From a virus, in the IMG/VR virus record IMGVR_UViG_3300022934_000005, positions 1 through 64,000 of that record: DNA of 64,000 bases; one strand, given 5' to 3'. The position numbers and the translations under genes were made by a program. Below, one piece after another: positions 7,898 through 16,239 of this stretch (the stretch's first letter is position 1; each line of letters opens with the position of its first letter). The notes under the pieces were generated by a model. The model had not been told where the DNA came from, did no database searches, and was given only the letters and a program-made list of their open reading frames with translations.

Positions 7898-10800
7898 TTA
7901 TAGCCCCGCTATCTCGCCTGTATTTTTAAGTCTTAGCGGAATGTAAATGAACTCAACTGCTTTAACTGGTTCAATTGCAATATCCACATACAACTCGTTA
8001 CGGTCGATTCTAGTTGGTGTGTTGTTTGATTCGTCACACACTACTAGGAAGTCATACAATGCTCTTTGACCTACAAGTTCTAATAGTAAGGAATCAACCT
8101 GCGCCTTGATCTCATCTCTAGTGATCTTATCATTAGGTTCAAAGATATAAGGTTTAGCAAGTTTGTTAAGTTGTGAACGTAAGTACACAACAAGTCTTGC
8201 AACATTGATTCTATCTAATGCTGAAGCATTTTTTGCTCTTGTTTTCTGACCAAAGTTAACAAGTCCTGCACCACTTAAGAATGTTACTGGGTTAATTGCA
8301 TTTGAGTACAATGTATCCCTTTGACCTTCGTTAAGTGCAACGCTTTGGAACTCGCCTTCGCTAGTGATGTAACCTGCTGAACTTGCATTTGTAATTCCAC
8401 CACGTCTTGTACCTGCTGGTGCAAACCATGGAAACGATACTTGATCGCTTAATGCAATAGTTCTTAAGATACCATGTGATGCTGGAACAACTACGTTGTT
8501 ACCGCTGTTATCACTTGTGAATAAACTTGGGTAAAACATTCCGACATATTCGTCAAATGTTACTGCGCCATCGTCGTTATCTTCAACTGCTAGTTTAACG
8601 TTAGTTGCCCACTCATTTAATGAAGTAGCATCTGGTGTTAATCTATATGGTGTGTCACCAATAACAAAAGCACTTAGTCCTCTGTCATAGTTTAGTGTAA
8701 CTAGTTCACCAATCAGTTCTGAATAGCCTGGACACGCAATCAAGTTAAACAATCTTGAGTTATCATCTCTAATGTCTTGGTTGCCGTTAACCATTGCTTG
8801 AAGTGCTTGTACTACAACTTTACGTTGAGCCTTACGTCCAAATGAACCTGCACCGTTTGCTTGGTTACCTGACTCAGTTACCCATCTGTGTGGATAGTAA
8901 CCTGCCATTGATTCTGGTAGTCCAGCGTTTTCAAATCTTTCGTTTTCACCTGCAACGTCAATGTAATTTCTTACATATTTTCTAACGTTGAAACCTGAAC
9001 GTCTTAGGTTCCATAGCAACATACCTTTTGGATATAGTGCTGGATCTGGAGCGTCTGGGTCTAGGTAATCACTTGTTAATAGATCTACAATAGTACCTTC
9101 TTTATCACTGTTTGCACCTGCTGTATTAATACGTGCATCTGCAAATAGGATACCGTCTTCAGTTGTTTGATCACCTGTATCAAGTTGTACCCATTTTAGT
9201 GTAGCACCGTTGTATTTGTAAATCTTAGGATAGTTTTCTAAGTCTGCTGTTGAAATCCAAATGTCGCCATTTTTAAGATCTGTTCCGTCTGACTGTTCAG
9301 TTGGTTCAGTAGCCGCTACAATTGGACCTTCTGGATCTGTTTTATCAGCACTTGCCGCCGCAAAGAACGGAGATGTTGCTGACTGATATCCAACCCAGTT
9401 ATTACCATCATGAATCATAATGTCAACTTCGTCAACAATTGAACTATACCATAATGTACCGTCCGCTGTTAATGCTGTTGGTGCTGTGTCGGAGTTAGTA
9501 ACAGTTAATACTGCCCAGTTACTTGCAACAAAGTCAGCCGCGTTATTGCTTGATGCTTCAAGTAATCTCGGAGTTGGCGAAGAGCCTGTTGCTGTAAAGC
9601 CTGCTAGTGCTAACAATCCGTTTGTGTCAGTAAAGTGAATATCACCACCGTCGTTGTGTTCAATAACAATTCTGTTTGATGAGTCAACACTTGCAACAAC
9701 GTTTGCTAAGCCTGCTGTGTTAATAGCACCTGCTACTAAATCAGCATCGCCAACTGCGCCTGTTGTAGTTACGCTTACAGTAGTTGCAGAACTTAGTGCA
9801 TTTGAGTTAGGTGCTGTTTCAGCAATATCAAATCCGTATGTTCCTGCTGTAAGTTGTGTTGAAATAATGTCACCTTTTACAGTTGTGTTACCAGTTGATG
9901 ATCTTCTGTAAATTTTAAAGTTAGCAATTGGATCGCTGTCTTCATCGTTATTAAATTTAATAAACACATCGCCTGTTGGAATGTTTAGACCGCCTTTTGA
10001 TTTATCTAAACCATAAAGTGCCGCTGTACCATCTGCATATAATGGAGCAGACTTGCTGTCCCATAATTGTGTAGTGTCATTCCATACTTTAACCTGCCAG
10101 TTAGCACCTGCGTTTGGAACAGTTGTCTTGACCCAAATAGAACCTGTTGGTCTTGGTGCTGTGTCAGTTGCTTTGTATTCTGGTACTTGTGTGTGTGGAG
10201 CAATTGATAGTTTAGGTGCTTTGTAAGTACCTGCACTCATGCCCACTTCTGTAAGTAGGGTTGAACTGTTTGTTGCTAGTACAATGTCAACGCCAGTTGT
10301 GTAAATCTCTAAGTATCCATCAACAACTGCCGCTGATACACCTGCAATTCCTGCTGTTCCGATTGCTGTTACAACATCACTAAGTGCAGTACCGCCTGCT
10401 GTTACAGGAGTACCGTTAATGCTCATTGAAACACCGTTAGTGATAGTTGGATTTGCTTGTGTACCTGTTACGGCCGCCCAAGAACTAATCCATGCTGTAG
10501 AACCAACCTCTACCCAAGCACCTGACTTATTTTTGTAAAATAGTTTGTTCAGTGTAGTAGTAGATACTAGTGCGTAGTCGCCAATTCCACCAACAGAAGC
10601 CTTTGGTGCTCCGCTATCTACTTTAGTTGTGTCTGTGATTACTGTAGGAATCTTGTTAGTAAACGACTGACCACCAGTAGTAGTCGCTGACTTACCGTTC
10701 CATTCAAAAATACCATACACTGAATTGGTTGTGTCAAACCAATATGTTCCGTTTGCCGGATTTGCCGCTGGCGCACTTGAAGTTGCTTTCAATTGATTAG

Positions 10801-11146
10801 TGTCCAAGTTTGCTCTTGTTACGTATGCTCTGTTAGCAACGCCTAAGTATGAATAAGCCGCTTGTAATCCGTACTCATTTAACTCACTACCGTGTAGTGG
10901 GTTGTTGTTTGAATCTGTATAAAATAGAGGATCGCCAAATAATTCTGTCAATTCTCTTTGTGATGTAATTAAATAAGGTTTTTCTGCATTAACAGCCTGT
11001 GTTGCTGTTGCAGTCCCTGTTCCTGATCCATTTGTTTTATCTTGTGCAGATACAACAAAAATCATTGGTACTGTACCTGGCTCAGCGGGAGTATAAAAAC
11101 TCTCATCAATTACGCTGACCTGTACTCCTGGTGATACTAAAGCCAT
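7898..11146 (-). CDS. 18: Tail sheath protein with large insertion (T4 gp18-like)
   Basis: Contractile sheath subunit. The 1082-aa product is far longer than T4 gp18 (659 aa). The N-terminus (SPGVQVSVIDES) and a LTELFGDP segment near residue 70 are typical of the family. The C-terminal half, from about residue 690, holds the conserved core: GYYPHRWVTES, the CPGY segment, the SFPWFAPAGTRRG segment, a VNFGQKTR segment, and a final VEFIYIPLRLKNTGEIAGL. The extra 500 residues in the middle are a series of Gly/Thr-rich modules repeating a pattern of Gly-x-hydrophobic-Trp, Tyr, Trp (for example GTYWFDTT, GSIWVKTT, GTLWYSS, GDIWIST). I infer a surface-exposed decoration of the sheath. A Shine-Dalgarno AGGAGA precedes ATG and an exact T4 TATAAATA late promoter lies about 50 bases upstream. 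Confidence 0.96.
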   Translation of the reverse strand: MALVSPGVQVSVIDESFYTPAEPGTVPMIFVVSAQDKTNGSGTGTATATQAVNAEKPYLITSQRELTELFGDPLFYTDSNNNPLHGSELNEYGLQAAYSYLGVANRAYVTRANLDTNQLKATSSAPAANPANGTYWFDTTNSVYGIFEWNGKSATTTGGQSFTNKIPTVITDTTKVDSGAPKASVGGIGDYALVSTTTLNKLFYKNKSGAWVEVGSTAWISSWAAVTGTQANPTITNGVSMSINGTPVTAGGTALSDVVTAIGTAGIAGVSAAVVDGYLEIYTTGVDIVLATNSSTLLTEVGMSAGTYKAPKLSIAPHTQVPEYKATDTAPRPTGSIWVKTTVPNAGANWQVKVWNDTTQLWDSKSAPLYADGTAALYGLDKSKGGLNIPTGDVFIKFNNDEDSDPIANFKIYRRSSTGNTTVKGDIISTQLTAGTYGFDIAETAPNSNALSSATTVSVTTTGAVGDADLVAGAINTAGLANVVASVDSSNRIVIEHNDGGDIHFTDTNGLLALAGFTATGSSPTPRLLEASSNNAADFVASNWAVLTVTNSDTAPTALTADGTLWYSSIVDEVDIMIHDGNNWVGYQSATSPFFAAASADKTDPEGPIVAATEPTEQSDGTDLKNGDIWISTADLENYPKIYKYNGATLKWVQLDTGDQTTEDGILFADARINTAGANSDKEGTIVDLLTSDYLDPDAPDPALYPKGMLLWNLRRSGFNVRKYVRNYIDVAGENERFENAGLPESMAGYYPHRWVTESGNQANGAGSFGRKAQRKVVVQALQAMVNGNQDIRDDNSRLFNLIACPGYSELIGELVTLNYDRGLSAFVIGDTPYRLTPDATSLNEWATNVKLAVEDNDDGAVTFDEYVGMFYPSLFTSDNSGNNVVVPASHGILRTIALSDQVSFPWFAPAGTRRGGITNASSAGYITSEGEFQSVALNEGQRDTLYSNAINPVTFLSGAGLVNFGQKTRAKNASALDRINVARLVVYLRSQLNKLAKPYIFEPNDKITRDEIKAQVDSLLLELVGQRALYDFLVVCDESNNTPTRIDRNELYVDIAIEPVKAVEFIYIPLRLKNTGEIAGL

Positions 11147-11194
11147 TTTGTTTTCTCCTGTTGGTAGTATGTTCCTAAATACTATTCTTACTAT

Positions 11195-11202
11195 TATTTA
11201 TA
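11195..11202 (-). promoter_or_regulatory. Late promoter of gp18 (exact T4 TATAAATA)
   Basis: The minus strand reads CGTATAAATAATAG, one of only two motifs in this window with T rather than G in the first position. The predicted leader to gp18 is about 43 bases. Confidence 0.8.
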
Positions 11203-11270
11203 CGAATTGGAATAAATCATACCGTTATATACCTATAAAAAGGGATCAAAAAGGGCAGGTAAATAACTAT

Positions 11271-11609
11271 ATGAGACCTTTATGCAGTTGCGGACAACGA
11301 CCTGTTGCTATAAATTACTATAAAAAGGGTAAACCTTTCTATAGAAGTAAGTGCGAAAGTTGCACTAGGTATGGGCGTCCTAAGAACGGTCAACCTAAGT
11401 GGCAACAGTCAGGATACGTTAAAAAGAACCAATGCGATAAGTGCGGATTTAAAAGTAAGCACGAAGAACAATTCAATGTTTACTACATAGACGGTAACTT
11501 AAACAATGTTAGGTTTAGTAACTTAAAAACTATATGTGCTAACTGTAGTAAGATTATCTACAAAGAAGGGTTTAAATGGAAACAAGGTGATCTTGTACCC
11601 GATCTGTAA
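11271..11609 (+). CDS. Zinc-finger / HNH-endonuclease-like small protein
   Basis: A small DNA-binding or nuclease-like protein of 112 aa, plus strand, wedged between gp18 and the dNMP kinase. It shows three CxxC-type pairs: CSCGQRPVAINYY at the start (residues 5-7), CESC near 32, CDKCGF near 60, and a final CANC (residues 92-95). This resembles HNH/endonuclease-VII-type zinc-bound folds common as free-standing genes in T4-like phages. A classical HNH catalytic triad is not clear: a YYIDGNLNNVRFSNL segment could hold the Asp and Asn, but the expected His-His pair is missing, so catalysis is unproven. The open frame extends upstream to a TTG at 11148, but that would run through the gp18 late promoter region, so ATG 11271 is chosen. 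Its last 38 bases overlap the 3' end of the convergent kinase gene. Confidence 0.65.
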   Translation: MRPLCSCGQRPVAINYYKKGKPFYRSKCESCTRYGRPKNGQPKWQQSGYVKKNQCDKCGFKSKHEEQFNVYYIDGNLNNVRFSNLKTICANCSKIIYKEGFKWKQGDLVPDL

Positions 11610-12165
11610 GTTCTTTAATAGTTCCGTTATTTTCAAATACTCTTGTAAACTTAGTCTTTGCCCACGCCCACTCCGATGGGTGTACATCTTTAGGCTCTAC
11701 GTCATATTCGACATACTCTGTAAACCAAGCAGGATCTTGCCCACGCTTTACACGCCATACTTGACCATTAACTTCGTGTAGCATTTTTGCTTCATTAGGA
11801 AAACGCACATCTGGAATAACAAAGTTTTTGTGTGGATTTTCGATGATCTTCTTCTTAGTTAAACTAACCCAAATTCCGTCAAAGAACCCATCACGCATAC
11901 ATTCTGTACCAAACTCTTGTAATACTAAACGAGGAGTAATAGTACGCCCTGTTTCTGCTGTCCAATATTGGTCTACTTGTTCTCGCCAAAAACGGCTTTG
12001 CTCAGTTTTACCATCTAGCAGTTCTCTATCCCACTCAAACATTTCTGCTACTGCATCTTTAAGTTTATCTGCAAATGAGATTTTTTCAAAATTATGTTCA
12101 GAAATAAGATGCCCAGCAATAGTATCTTTACCACTACCAATTAAGCCGCAAATACCAATTATCAT
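11572..12165 (-). CDS. 1: Deoxynucleoside monophosphate kinase (T4 gp1-like)
   Basis: Phosphorylates dNMPs with ATP to supply dNDPs for phage DNA synthesis. The 197-aa product begins with a P-loop, GLIGSGKDT (residues 7-15), in a Rossmann-like NMP-kinase fold. An FVIPDVRFPNEA segment about residue 115 corresponds to the VPDTRQDHE region of T4 gp1, and VWRVKRG follows. It is the only metabolic nucleotide gene among the late genes here, and it is preceded by a perfect sigma70-type promoter rather than a late motif, so early host-polymerase transcription is likely. Shine-Dalgarno AGGAG is well placed before ATG. Confidence 0.85.
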   Translation of the reverse strand: MIIGICGLIGSGKDTIAGHLISEHNFEKISFADKLKDAVAEMFEWDRELLDGKTEQSRFWREQVDQYWTAETGRTITPRLVLQEFGTECMRDGFFDGIWVSLTKKKIIENPHKNFVIPDVRFPNEAKMLHEVNGQVWRVKRGQDPAWFTEYVEYDVEPKDVHPSEWAWAKTKFTRVFENNGTIKELTDRVQDHLVSI

Positions 12166-12188
12166 AGAAACTCCTAAGTTAAGTTATT

Positions 12189-12217
12189 ATTATATAACCT
12201 AAGTTACTTGTTGTCAA
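12189..12217 (-). promoter_or_regulatory. Perfect sigma70-type promoter of the dNMP kinase gene
   Basis: On the minus strand TTGACA (12217-12212) is followed after exactly 17 bases by TATAAT (12194-12189). Both hexamers match consensus fully. The -35 lies just beyond, and the spacer across, the stop of the 62-aa ORF. Predicted start near 12182, leader about 17 bases with AGGAG. Confidence 0.9.
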
Positions 12218-12392
12218 GTATTTTCTGATATGCTTCTTCAAAACCTTCTTCTTTGGCATACGCCTCTTCGTTATGCCATAAGCGTTTGAAGTATCCGGGT
12301 GCTGATTGAAAGATTGTTTGTTCGCTTGAATTTAAGTGGCCTTTAACCATCCAAAAAAGCCTGTAGGCTTCTTTGTGGCTAAACTCAGACAT
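12204..12392 (-). CDS. Small hypothetical protein
   Basis: Function not recognised. The 62-aa product is soluble, helical and aromatic-rich (Phe, Tyr, Trp), with no Cys and no membrane segment. Its ATG overlaps the stop of gp13 by one base (TAATG), so it is probably translationally coupled to gp13. The spacer of the kinase promoter overlaps its stop codon. Confidence 0.7.
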   Translation of the reverse strand: MSEFSHKEAYRLFWMVKGHLNSSEQTIFQSAPGYFKRLWHNEEAYAKEEGFEEAYQKILDNK

Positions 12393-13150
12393 TAACCAAT
12401 TGTGAATCCGTAGCCAACGCCGCCTGGCACAGCAGTAGAAATTTCCTGTTCAAGTTTTTCCATTTCTGCTTGTGCTTCTGCTTTGAGTGCTTCACCGTTT
12501 AGTGTTGAACCACCTTGTGGTCCTGCAATAGTAGCAAATTTTGAACGTGCTTCGCCTAACATCATTTTAGCAGTTGCTAGAGCATAGTCCTTAATCCATT
12601 GAATTGCTAGGTAGTCTTTTAGTAATTCGCTATCAGGGCGATAGTTGTAAACATAAAGTAATAGTTCTTCTTCTGCTCTTGGACGTTGTAATAACAGTAG
12701 TTCTTTTGTTGTAGTGTTCCATTTAAATTCAATAAATGATCCAAACATACGTCCTACTAGTTCTTGGTATCCTGCAAACATTTCGTATGTTGCAAGTCCG
12801 CCCATATTAGATGAACTTAATAGATAGGTATTTGTGTATGCCATATTAAATGGTTCGAACAATGTGCCGCCATCGCCACCACCTGTTCTTGAGCCAATTG
12901 AGCGTCTAAATAGTTTGCGTACTTCAACTACTTCCTCTGGCAAAATGTATGAATTCTGATCAATAACTGTGGGCAAGAACAAATAAGATTCTTCCACAGA
13001 ATTATCAGACTTTTGTCTAAATCTAGTCAATGCTTTTTTAAGGGCAGTTTCATAATGAACTGGATCTAGTTCGACATCCACCATGCCGCCACCTAGCATT
13101 GAGTTTATATAATCAAATATTTCTTGTTTTTGCTGTGTCAATGTTGCCAT
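12392..13150 (-). CDS. 13: Neck protein (T4 gp13-like)
   Basis: Part of the neck ring that seals the DNA-filled head and joins the tail. The 252-aa product begins with a helical segment followed by GGGMVDVELDPVHYETALKKA, which matches the gp13 opening (variant of IINVELTPDQIYDCIQRAL in T4). Other recognisable parts are VVEVRKLFRR near residue 80 and the WIKDYALATAKMMLGEARSKF helix near 190. Length is slightly below T4 gp13 (309 aa). It is transcribed leftwards from one of two back-to-back late promoters, opposite to gp14, whereas in T4 genes 13, 14 and 15 are collinear. Confidence 0.9.
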   Translation of the reverse strand: MATLTQQKQEIFDYINSMLGGGMVDVELDPVHYETALKKALTRFRQKSDNSVEESYLFLPTVIDQNSYILPEEVVEVRKLFRRSIGSRTGGGDGGTLFEPFNMAYTNTYLLSSSNMGGLATYEMFAGYQELVGRMFGSFIEFKWNTTTKELLLLQRPRAEEELLLYVYNYRPDSELLKDYLAIQWIKDYALATAKMMLGEARSKFATIAGPQGGSTLNGEALKAEAQAEMEKLEQEISTAVPGGVGYGFTIG

Positions 13151-13170
13151 ATTCTTTTGGTCTCCATATG

Positions 13171-13177
13171 TATTTAT
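13171..13177 (-). promoter_or_regulatory. Late promoter (CATAAATACA) of gp13
   Basis: The minus strand reads GCATAAATACATATGG; a GGAG ribosome-binding site follows in the short leader. It forms a divergent pair with the gp14 promoter. Confidence 0.72.
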
Positions 13178-13184
13178 GCGAACG

Positions 13185-13191
13185 ATAAATA
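13185..13191 (+). promoter_or_regulatory. Late promoter (GATAAATACA) of the plus-strand unit gp14 to oxygenase
   Basis: The plus strand reads CGATAAATACAAGTACTATG. Eight bases separate the motif from ATG 13200, so the predicted leader is about three bases. It is the only late motif seen before the seven co-oriented genes up to 19291. Confidence 0.76.
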
Positions 13192-13199
13192 CAAGTACT

Positions 13200-14363
13200 A
13201 TGCCAAGAATCAGTTTATATAAACCCGAGAAGGGAAAAGATTACGAATTTCTAGATAGAACCATTACAGAGATGTTTACTGTAGGGGGTACAGATATATT
13301 TGTACACAAATATCTAGGACCTAGTAATCCAGACGAAGAAGACGCTACTCCAGCAACGCCTCGCTACGATGCTGTTAAAGAGACAAATATACAGGATATG
13401 TTATTCCTTGAAAATAGGGATAGAAAATACGATCCAGATGTATATGTAATGCGTGGCATTTACAACGTACAAGATGTTGACTTTGATATGAGTCAATTTG
13501 GACTATTCTTACAAAATGATACGTTGTTTATGACTATTCCAATTAATTATAGTGTAAAAACTCTTGGCAGAAAAATTATGTCTGGTGATGTAATTGAGTT
13601 ACCGCACTTAAAAGACGAATATGCATTGAACGATTATAGTGTTGCACTTAAACGTTTTTATGTTGTTGAAGATGTTAATCGTGCTAGTGAAGGATTTTCA
13701 CCTACATGGTATCCACATTTATACAGAATTAAATTAAAACAAATTGTTGATTCACAAGAATTTAAAGAAATACTTGACTTACCATCAGAAGAAGGAAGTT
13801 CACAAACACTACGTGATGTACTTTCTACTTACGAAAAAGAAATGCAAATTAATGATGCTGTACTTGCACAAGCAGAAGCAGATGCACCTAAGTCAGGTTA
13901 TAATACAAAACATTTATACACATTAGCAGTAGACGACAATGGTAAACCTGCATTAACTACTGCTGACGATACTACTATTGAAGCAAGTATTAATAGTGGT
14001 AATTTAGATGCAAGTAGAGTTTATGAAACACCTGAAAGAAACGGTTACTCAGGTTACCTTATTGGCGACGGTATTGCACCTAATGGTGAAGCGTTTGGAC
14101 ATGGCCCTAGTTTCCCACTAGGTCAAACTAAAGGAGATTACTTCTTAAGGACAGACTTTATGCCAAATAGATTATTTAGATATGACGGCCAACGCTGGGT
14201 CAAGTTTGAAGATAATGTTAGAATGGATCTAACTAATACTAACACTAGAAGTACACAGAAAACAGGATTTATTAATAACACTAAAGAAGACTCTATTGGC
14301 GGAGATACTATTAAAGAAAGACAAAGTCTTTCTAAAGCACTTAAACCTAAGGCGGATAATTAA
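13200..14363 (+). CDS. 14: Neck protein (T4 gp14-like)
   Basis: Neck component that, with gp13, connects head and tail. The product is 387 aa from ATG 13200; an upstream in-frame ATG at 13176 would overlap the late promoter and is rejected. The N-terminal region contains NIQDMLFLENRDRKYD followed by DVYVMRGIYNVQDVDFDMSQ (residues about 55-100), corresponding to the gp14 core, then FLQNDTLFMTIP, which aligns with T4 NDEITIQM. A C-terminal extension relative to T4 (256 aa) contains GDYFLRTDFMPNRLFRYDG (around residues 315-335), a module I know from marine T4-like gp14. The stop overlaps the gp15 start (TAATG). Confidence 0.9.
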   Translation: MPRISLYKPEKGKDYEFLDRTITEMFTVGGTDIFVHKYLGPSNPDEEDATPATPRYDAVKETNIQDMLFLENRDRKYDPDVYVMRGIYNVQDVDFDMSQFGLFLQNDTLFMTIPINYSVKTLGRKIMSGDVIELPHLKDEYALNDYSVALKRFYVVEDVNRASEGFSPTWYPHLYRIKLKQIVDSQEFKEILDLPSEEGSSQTLRDVLSTYEKEMQINDAVLAQAEADAPKSGYNTKHLYTLAVDDNGKPALTTADDTTIEASINSGNLDASRVYETPERNGYSGYLIGDGIAPNGEAFGHGPSFPLGQTKGDYFLRTDFMPNRLFRYDGQRWVKFEDNVRMDLTNTNTRSTQKTGFINNTKEDSIGGDTIKERQSLSKALKPKADN

Positions 14364-15784
14364 TGCAACATTTTTATGATGGTCAAATAAGAAGATACAT
14401 TACTCAAATGATTAGACTCATGAGTAATTTTTCTTATGCTGATGGAAATGGTAACCTTACACAGATTCCAGTTATGTATGGAGATATTACACGTCAGGTT
14501 GGACATATCATTAGAGATAACAGTGAAAACAAAATTCCAAGTGCGCCACGCATGGGTGTATATGTAACTGGTTTAGAAATGGATCGTACACGTACTGCTG
14601 ATGCAACTTATACAGGTAAAATACATTTACGTGAACGTACTTATGATGCAGATAATCAAGAATACTTAAACACACAAGGTAAAAATTATACTGTAGAACG
14701 TTTAATGCCTACACCTTATAATTTAAATATTAATGTTGATATATGGTCAACAAACACAGAACAAAAATTACAAATTATGGAACAGATATTAATGCTGTTC
14801 AATCCTAGTTTAGAAATTCAAACAACAGACAACTATGTAGACTGGACTTCGTTATCCGTAGTTAATTTAGAAAGTGTAAACTGGAGTTCAAGAAGTATTC
14901 CAATGGGCACTGAAAGCGAAATTGATGTTGCACAATTAAGTTTTCAAACACCGATCTATATTAGTCCACCTGCTAAAGTTAAGAAACTTGGTGTTATTAC
15001 TAGTATTGTAATGAGTGTATTTGACGAATCAAGAGGTACTATTAACTTAGGTGATTCACGTCCAGAACTTCAAGCGTATAACGATGCATACGACACTACT
15101 ATGAAGTCTGATGGTAAAAATAATACAAGTAGAGTTGATGCAAGTACTGTAATTAATGAATACTATGCCTATGATGCTATTGTAATGAATAATATTGTAC
15201 AACTAGGCAAAAACGGAGTTCAAGGTAATATTAGTTGGCGTGACGTAATTGATCAAACACCTGGTGAATACGTAGCAAGTTTAAGCAGAATTGAACTTGA
15301 TAGATTAGACTTTGGTTCACCTATTGTTGGTACATTTGCTATTAATACATTAGACGAAACACAAATTATTGTAAACTGGGATACTGATACTATTCCATCA
15401 AACACAGTACTTACTGGCCCTAATGGAGATTCAGGTACAGTTAATGCTATTATCGATCCACAAAAAACAAATCCAACAAATATTAAAGTTCCTGGGGCTA
15501 GAATATTATTACTAAATGCTATCGGCGACAGTGGTAATGCAGACGGTCCTGATGCATGGAAGGCTACTGATGGTACAGACTTTATTGCTGATGAAAACGA
15601 CATTATCGAATGGAGTGGTACTGAATGGCAAATTGTATTCGATGCTAGTGAAAACGATGCATCAAACGGCCTTACATATACAACCAATTTAAATACAGGT
15701 GTCCAATATAAATGGGACGGAACAGATTGGTCCTTATCCTTTGAAGGCGAATATCAAAAAGGCACTTGGCGCCTAGTATTCTAG
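14363..15784 (+). CDS. 15: Proximal tail sheath stabilizer (T4 gp15-like) with C-terminal extension
   Basis: Terminates the sheath and tube and joins the tail to the neck. The 473-aa product is recognisable by its start (FYDGQIRRYITQMIRLMSNF), a QIPVMYGD strand, a PYNLNINVDIWSTNTEQ strand (about residues 117-133) and QILMLFNPSLEIQT, all matching T4 gp15 in order. T4 gp15 is 272 aa; the additional C-terminal 200 residues contain Trp/Asp-rich modules (IEWSGTEWQIVF and YKWDGTDWSL) like those inserted in the sheath here. Late expression from the gp14 promoter is implied by a TAATG overlap. Confidence 0.9.
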   Translation: MQHFYDGQIRRYITQMIRLMSNFSYADGNGNLTQIPVMYGDITRQVGHIIRDNSENKIPSAPRMGVYVTGLEMDRTRTADATYTGKIHLRERTYDADNQEYLNTQGKNYTVERLMPTPYNLNINVDIWSTNTEQKLQIMEQILMLFNPSLEIQTTDNYVDWTSLSVVNLESVNWSSRSIPMGTESEIDVAQLSFQTPIYISPPAKVKKLGVITSIVMSVFDESRGTINLGDSRPELQAYNDAYDTTMKSDGKNNTSRVDASTVINEYYAYDAIVMNNIVQLGKNGVQGNISWRDVIDQTPGEYVASLSRIELDRLDFGSPIVGTFAINTLDETQIIVNWDTDTIPSNTVLTGPNGDSGTVNAIIDPQKTNPTNIKVPGARILLLNAIGDSGNADGPDAWKATDGTDFIADENDIIEWSGTEWQIVFDASENDASNGLTYTTNLNTGVQYKWDGTDWSLSFEGEYQKGTWRLVF

Positions 15785-15797
15785 CATAACTACTTGT

Positions 15798-16238
15798 ATG
15801 AAAGAAAATATTATATGTAGTGGTGCTCTCTTCTATACATTAAACACCCAAAGATTTCTATTCTTACATAGAACACAATCCAAACAAAACAATGTTTGGG
15901 GTCTTGTTGGTGGACGAAATGAAAGTGAAGAAATTCCATATAAAGCATTACTACGTGAAATAGAAGAAGAAATTGGTATGGTTCCAGATATTGTTAAGAG
16001 CATACCTTTAGAAACTTTTATTAGTAACGATGAAAAATTTAGTTTTCATACTTATTTGTGTGTAGTCAAAGACGAGTTTTTACCAAAACTTAATCACGAA
16101 CACAACGGGTATTCTTGGGTTAGTTTTAATAACTGGCCTAAACCTTTACATCAGGGTCTCCGAAACACTTTACAAAACAAACAAAATCTGTTAAAATTAC
16201 AAACAGTATTCCAATTAGTTTCATTAATAGAGAAGTAA
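15798..16238 (+). CDS. Nudix hydrolase
   Basis: Nudix enzymes hydrolyse nucleoside diphosphates linked to another moiety. The 146-aa product carries a complete Nudix box at residues 38-60: GGRNESEEIPYKALLREIEEEIG, given here only in parts, GGRNESEE and REIEEEIG. This fits Gx5Ex7REUxEExGU. The substrate cannot be read from the sequence. It is the first of five enzyme genes downstream of gp15; being next to a nucleotide-sugar pathway, it may act on an ADP-sugar or GDP-sugar, or be a GDP-mannose mannosyl hydrolase-like enzyme, but this is inference. No clear Shine-Dalgarno lies before ATG, and no promoter is seen between it and gp15. Confidence 0.85.
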   Translation: MKENIICSGALFYTLNTQRFLFLHRTQSKQNNVWGLVGGRNESEEIPYKALLREIEEEIGMVPDIVKSIPLETFISNDEKFSFHTYLCVVKDEFLPKLNHEHNGYSWVSFNNWPKPLHQGLRNTLQNKQNLLKLQTVFQLVSLIEK

Positions 16239-16239
16239 G

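Noticed and set aside
11148-11270. Extended N-terminus of the zinc-finger gene starting at TTG 11148
   Set aside because: The segment includes the gp18 promoter and leader on the other strand, begins at a TTG without a ribosome-binding site, and shows no conserved features.
13176-13199. Longer start for gp14 (ATG 13176)
   Set aside because: The extra eight codons coincide with the late-promoter motif; ATG 13200 gives the expected N-terminus.
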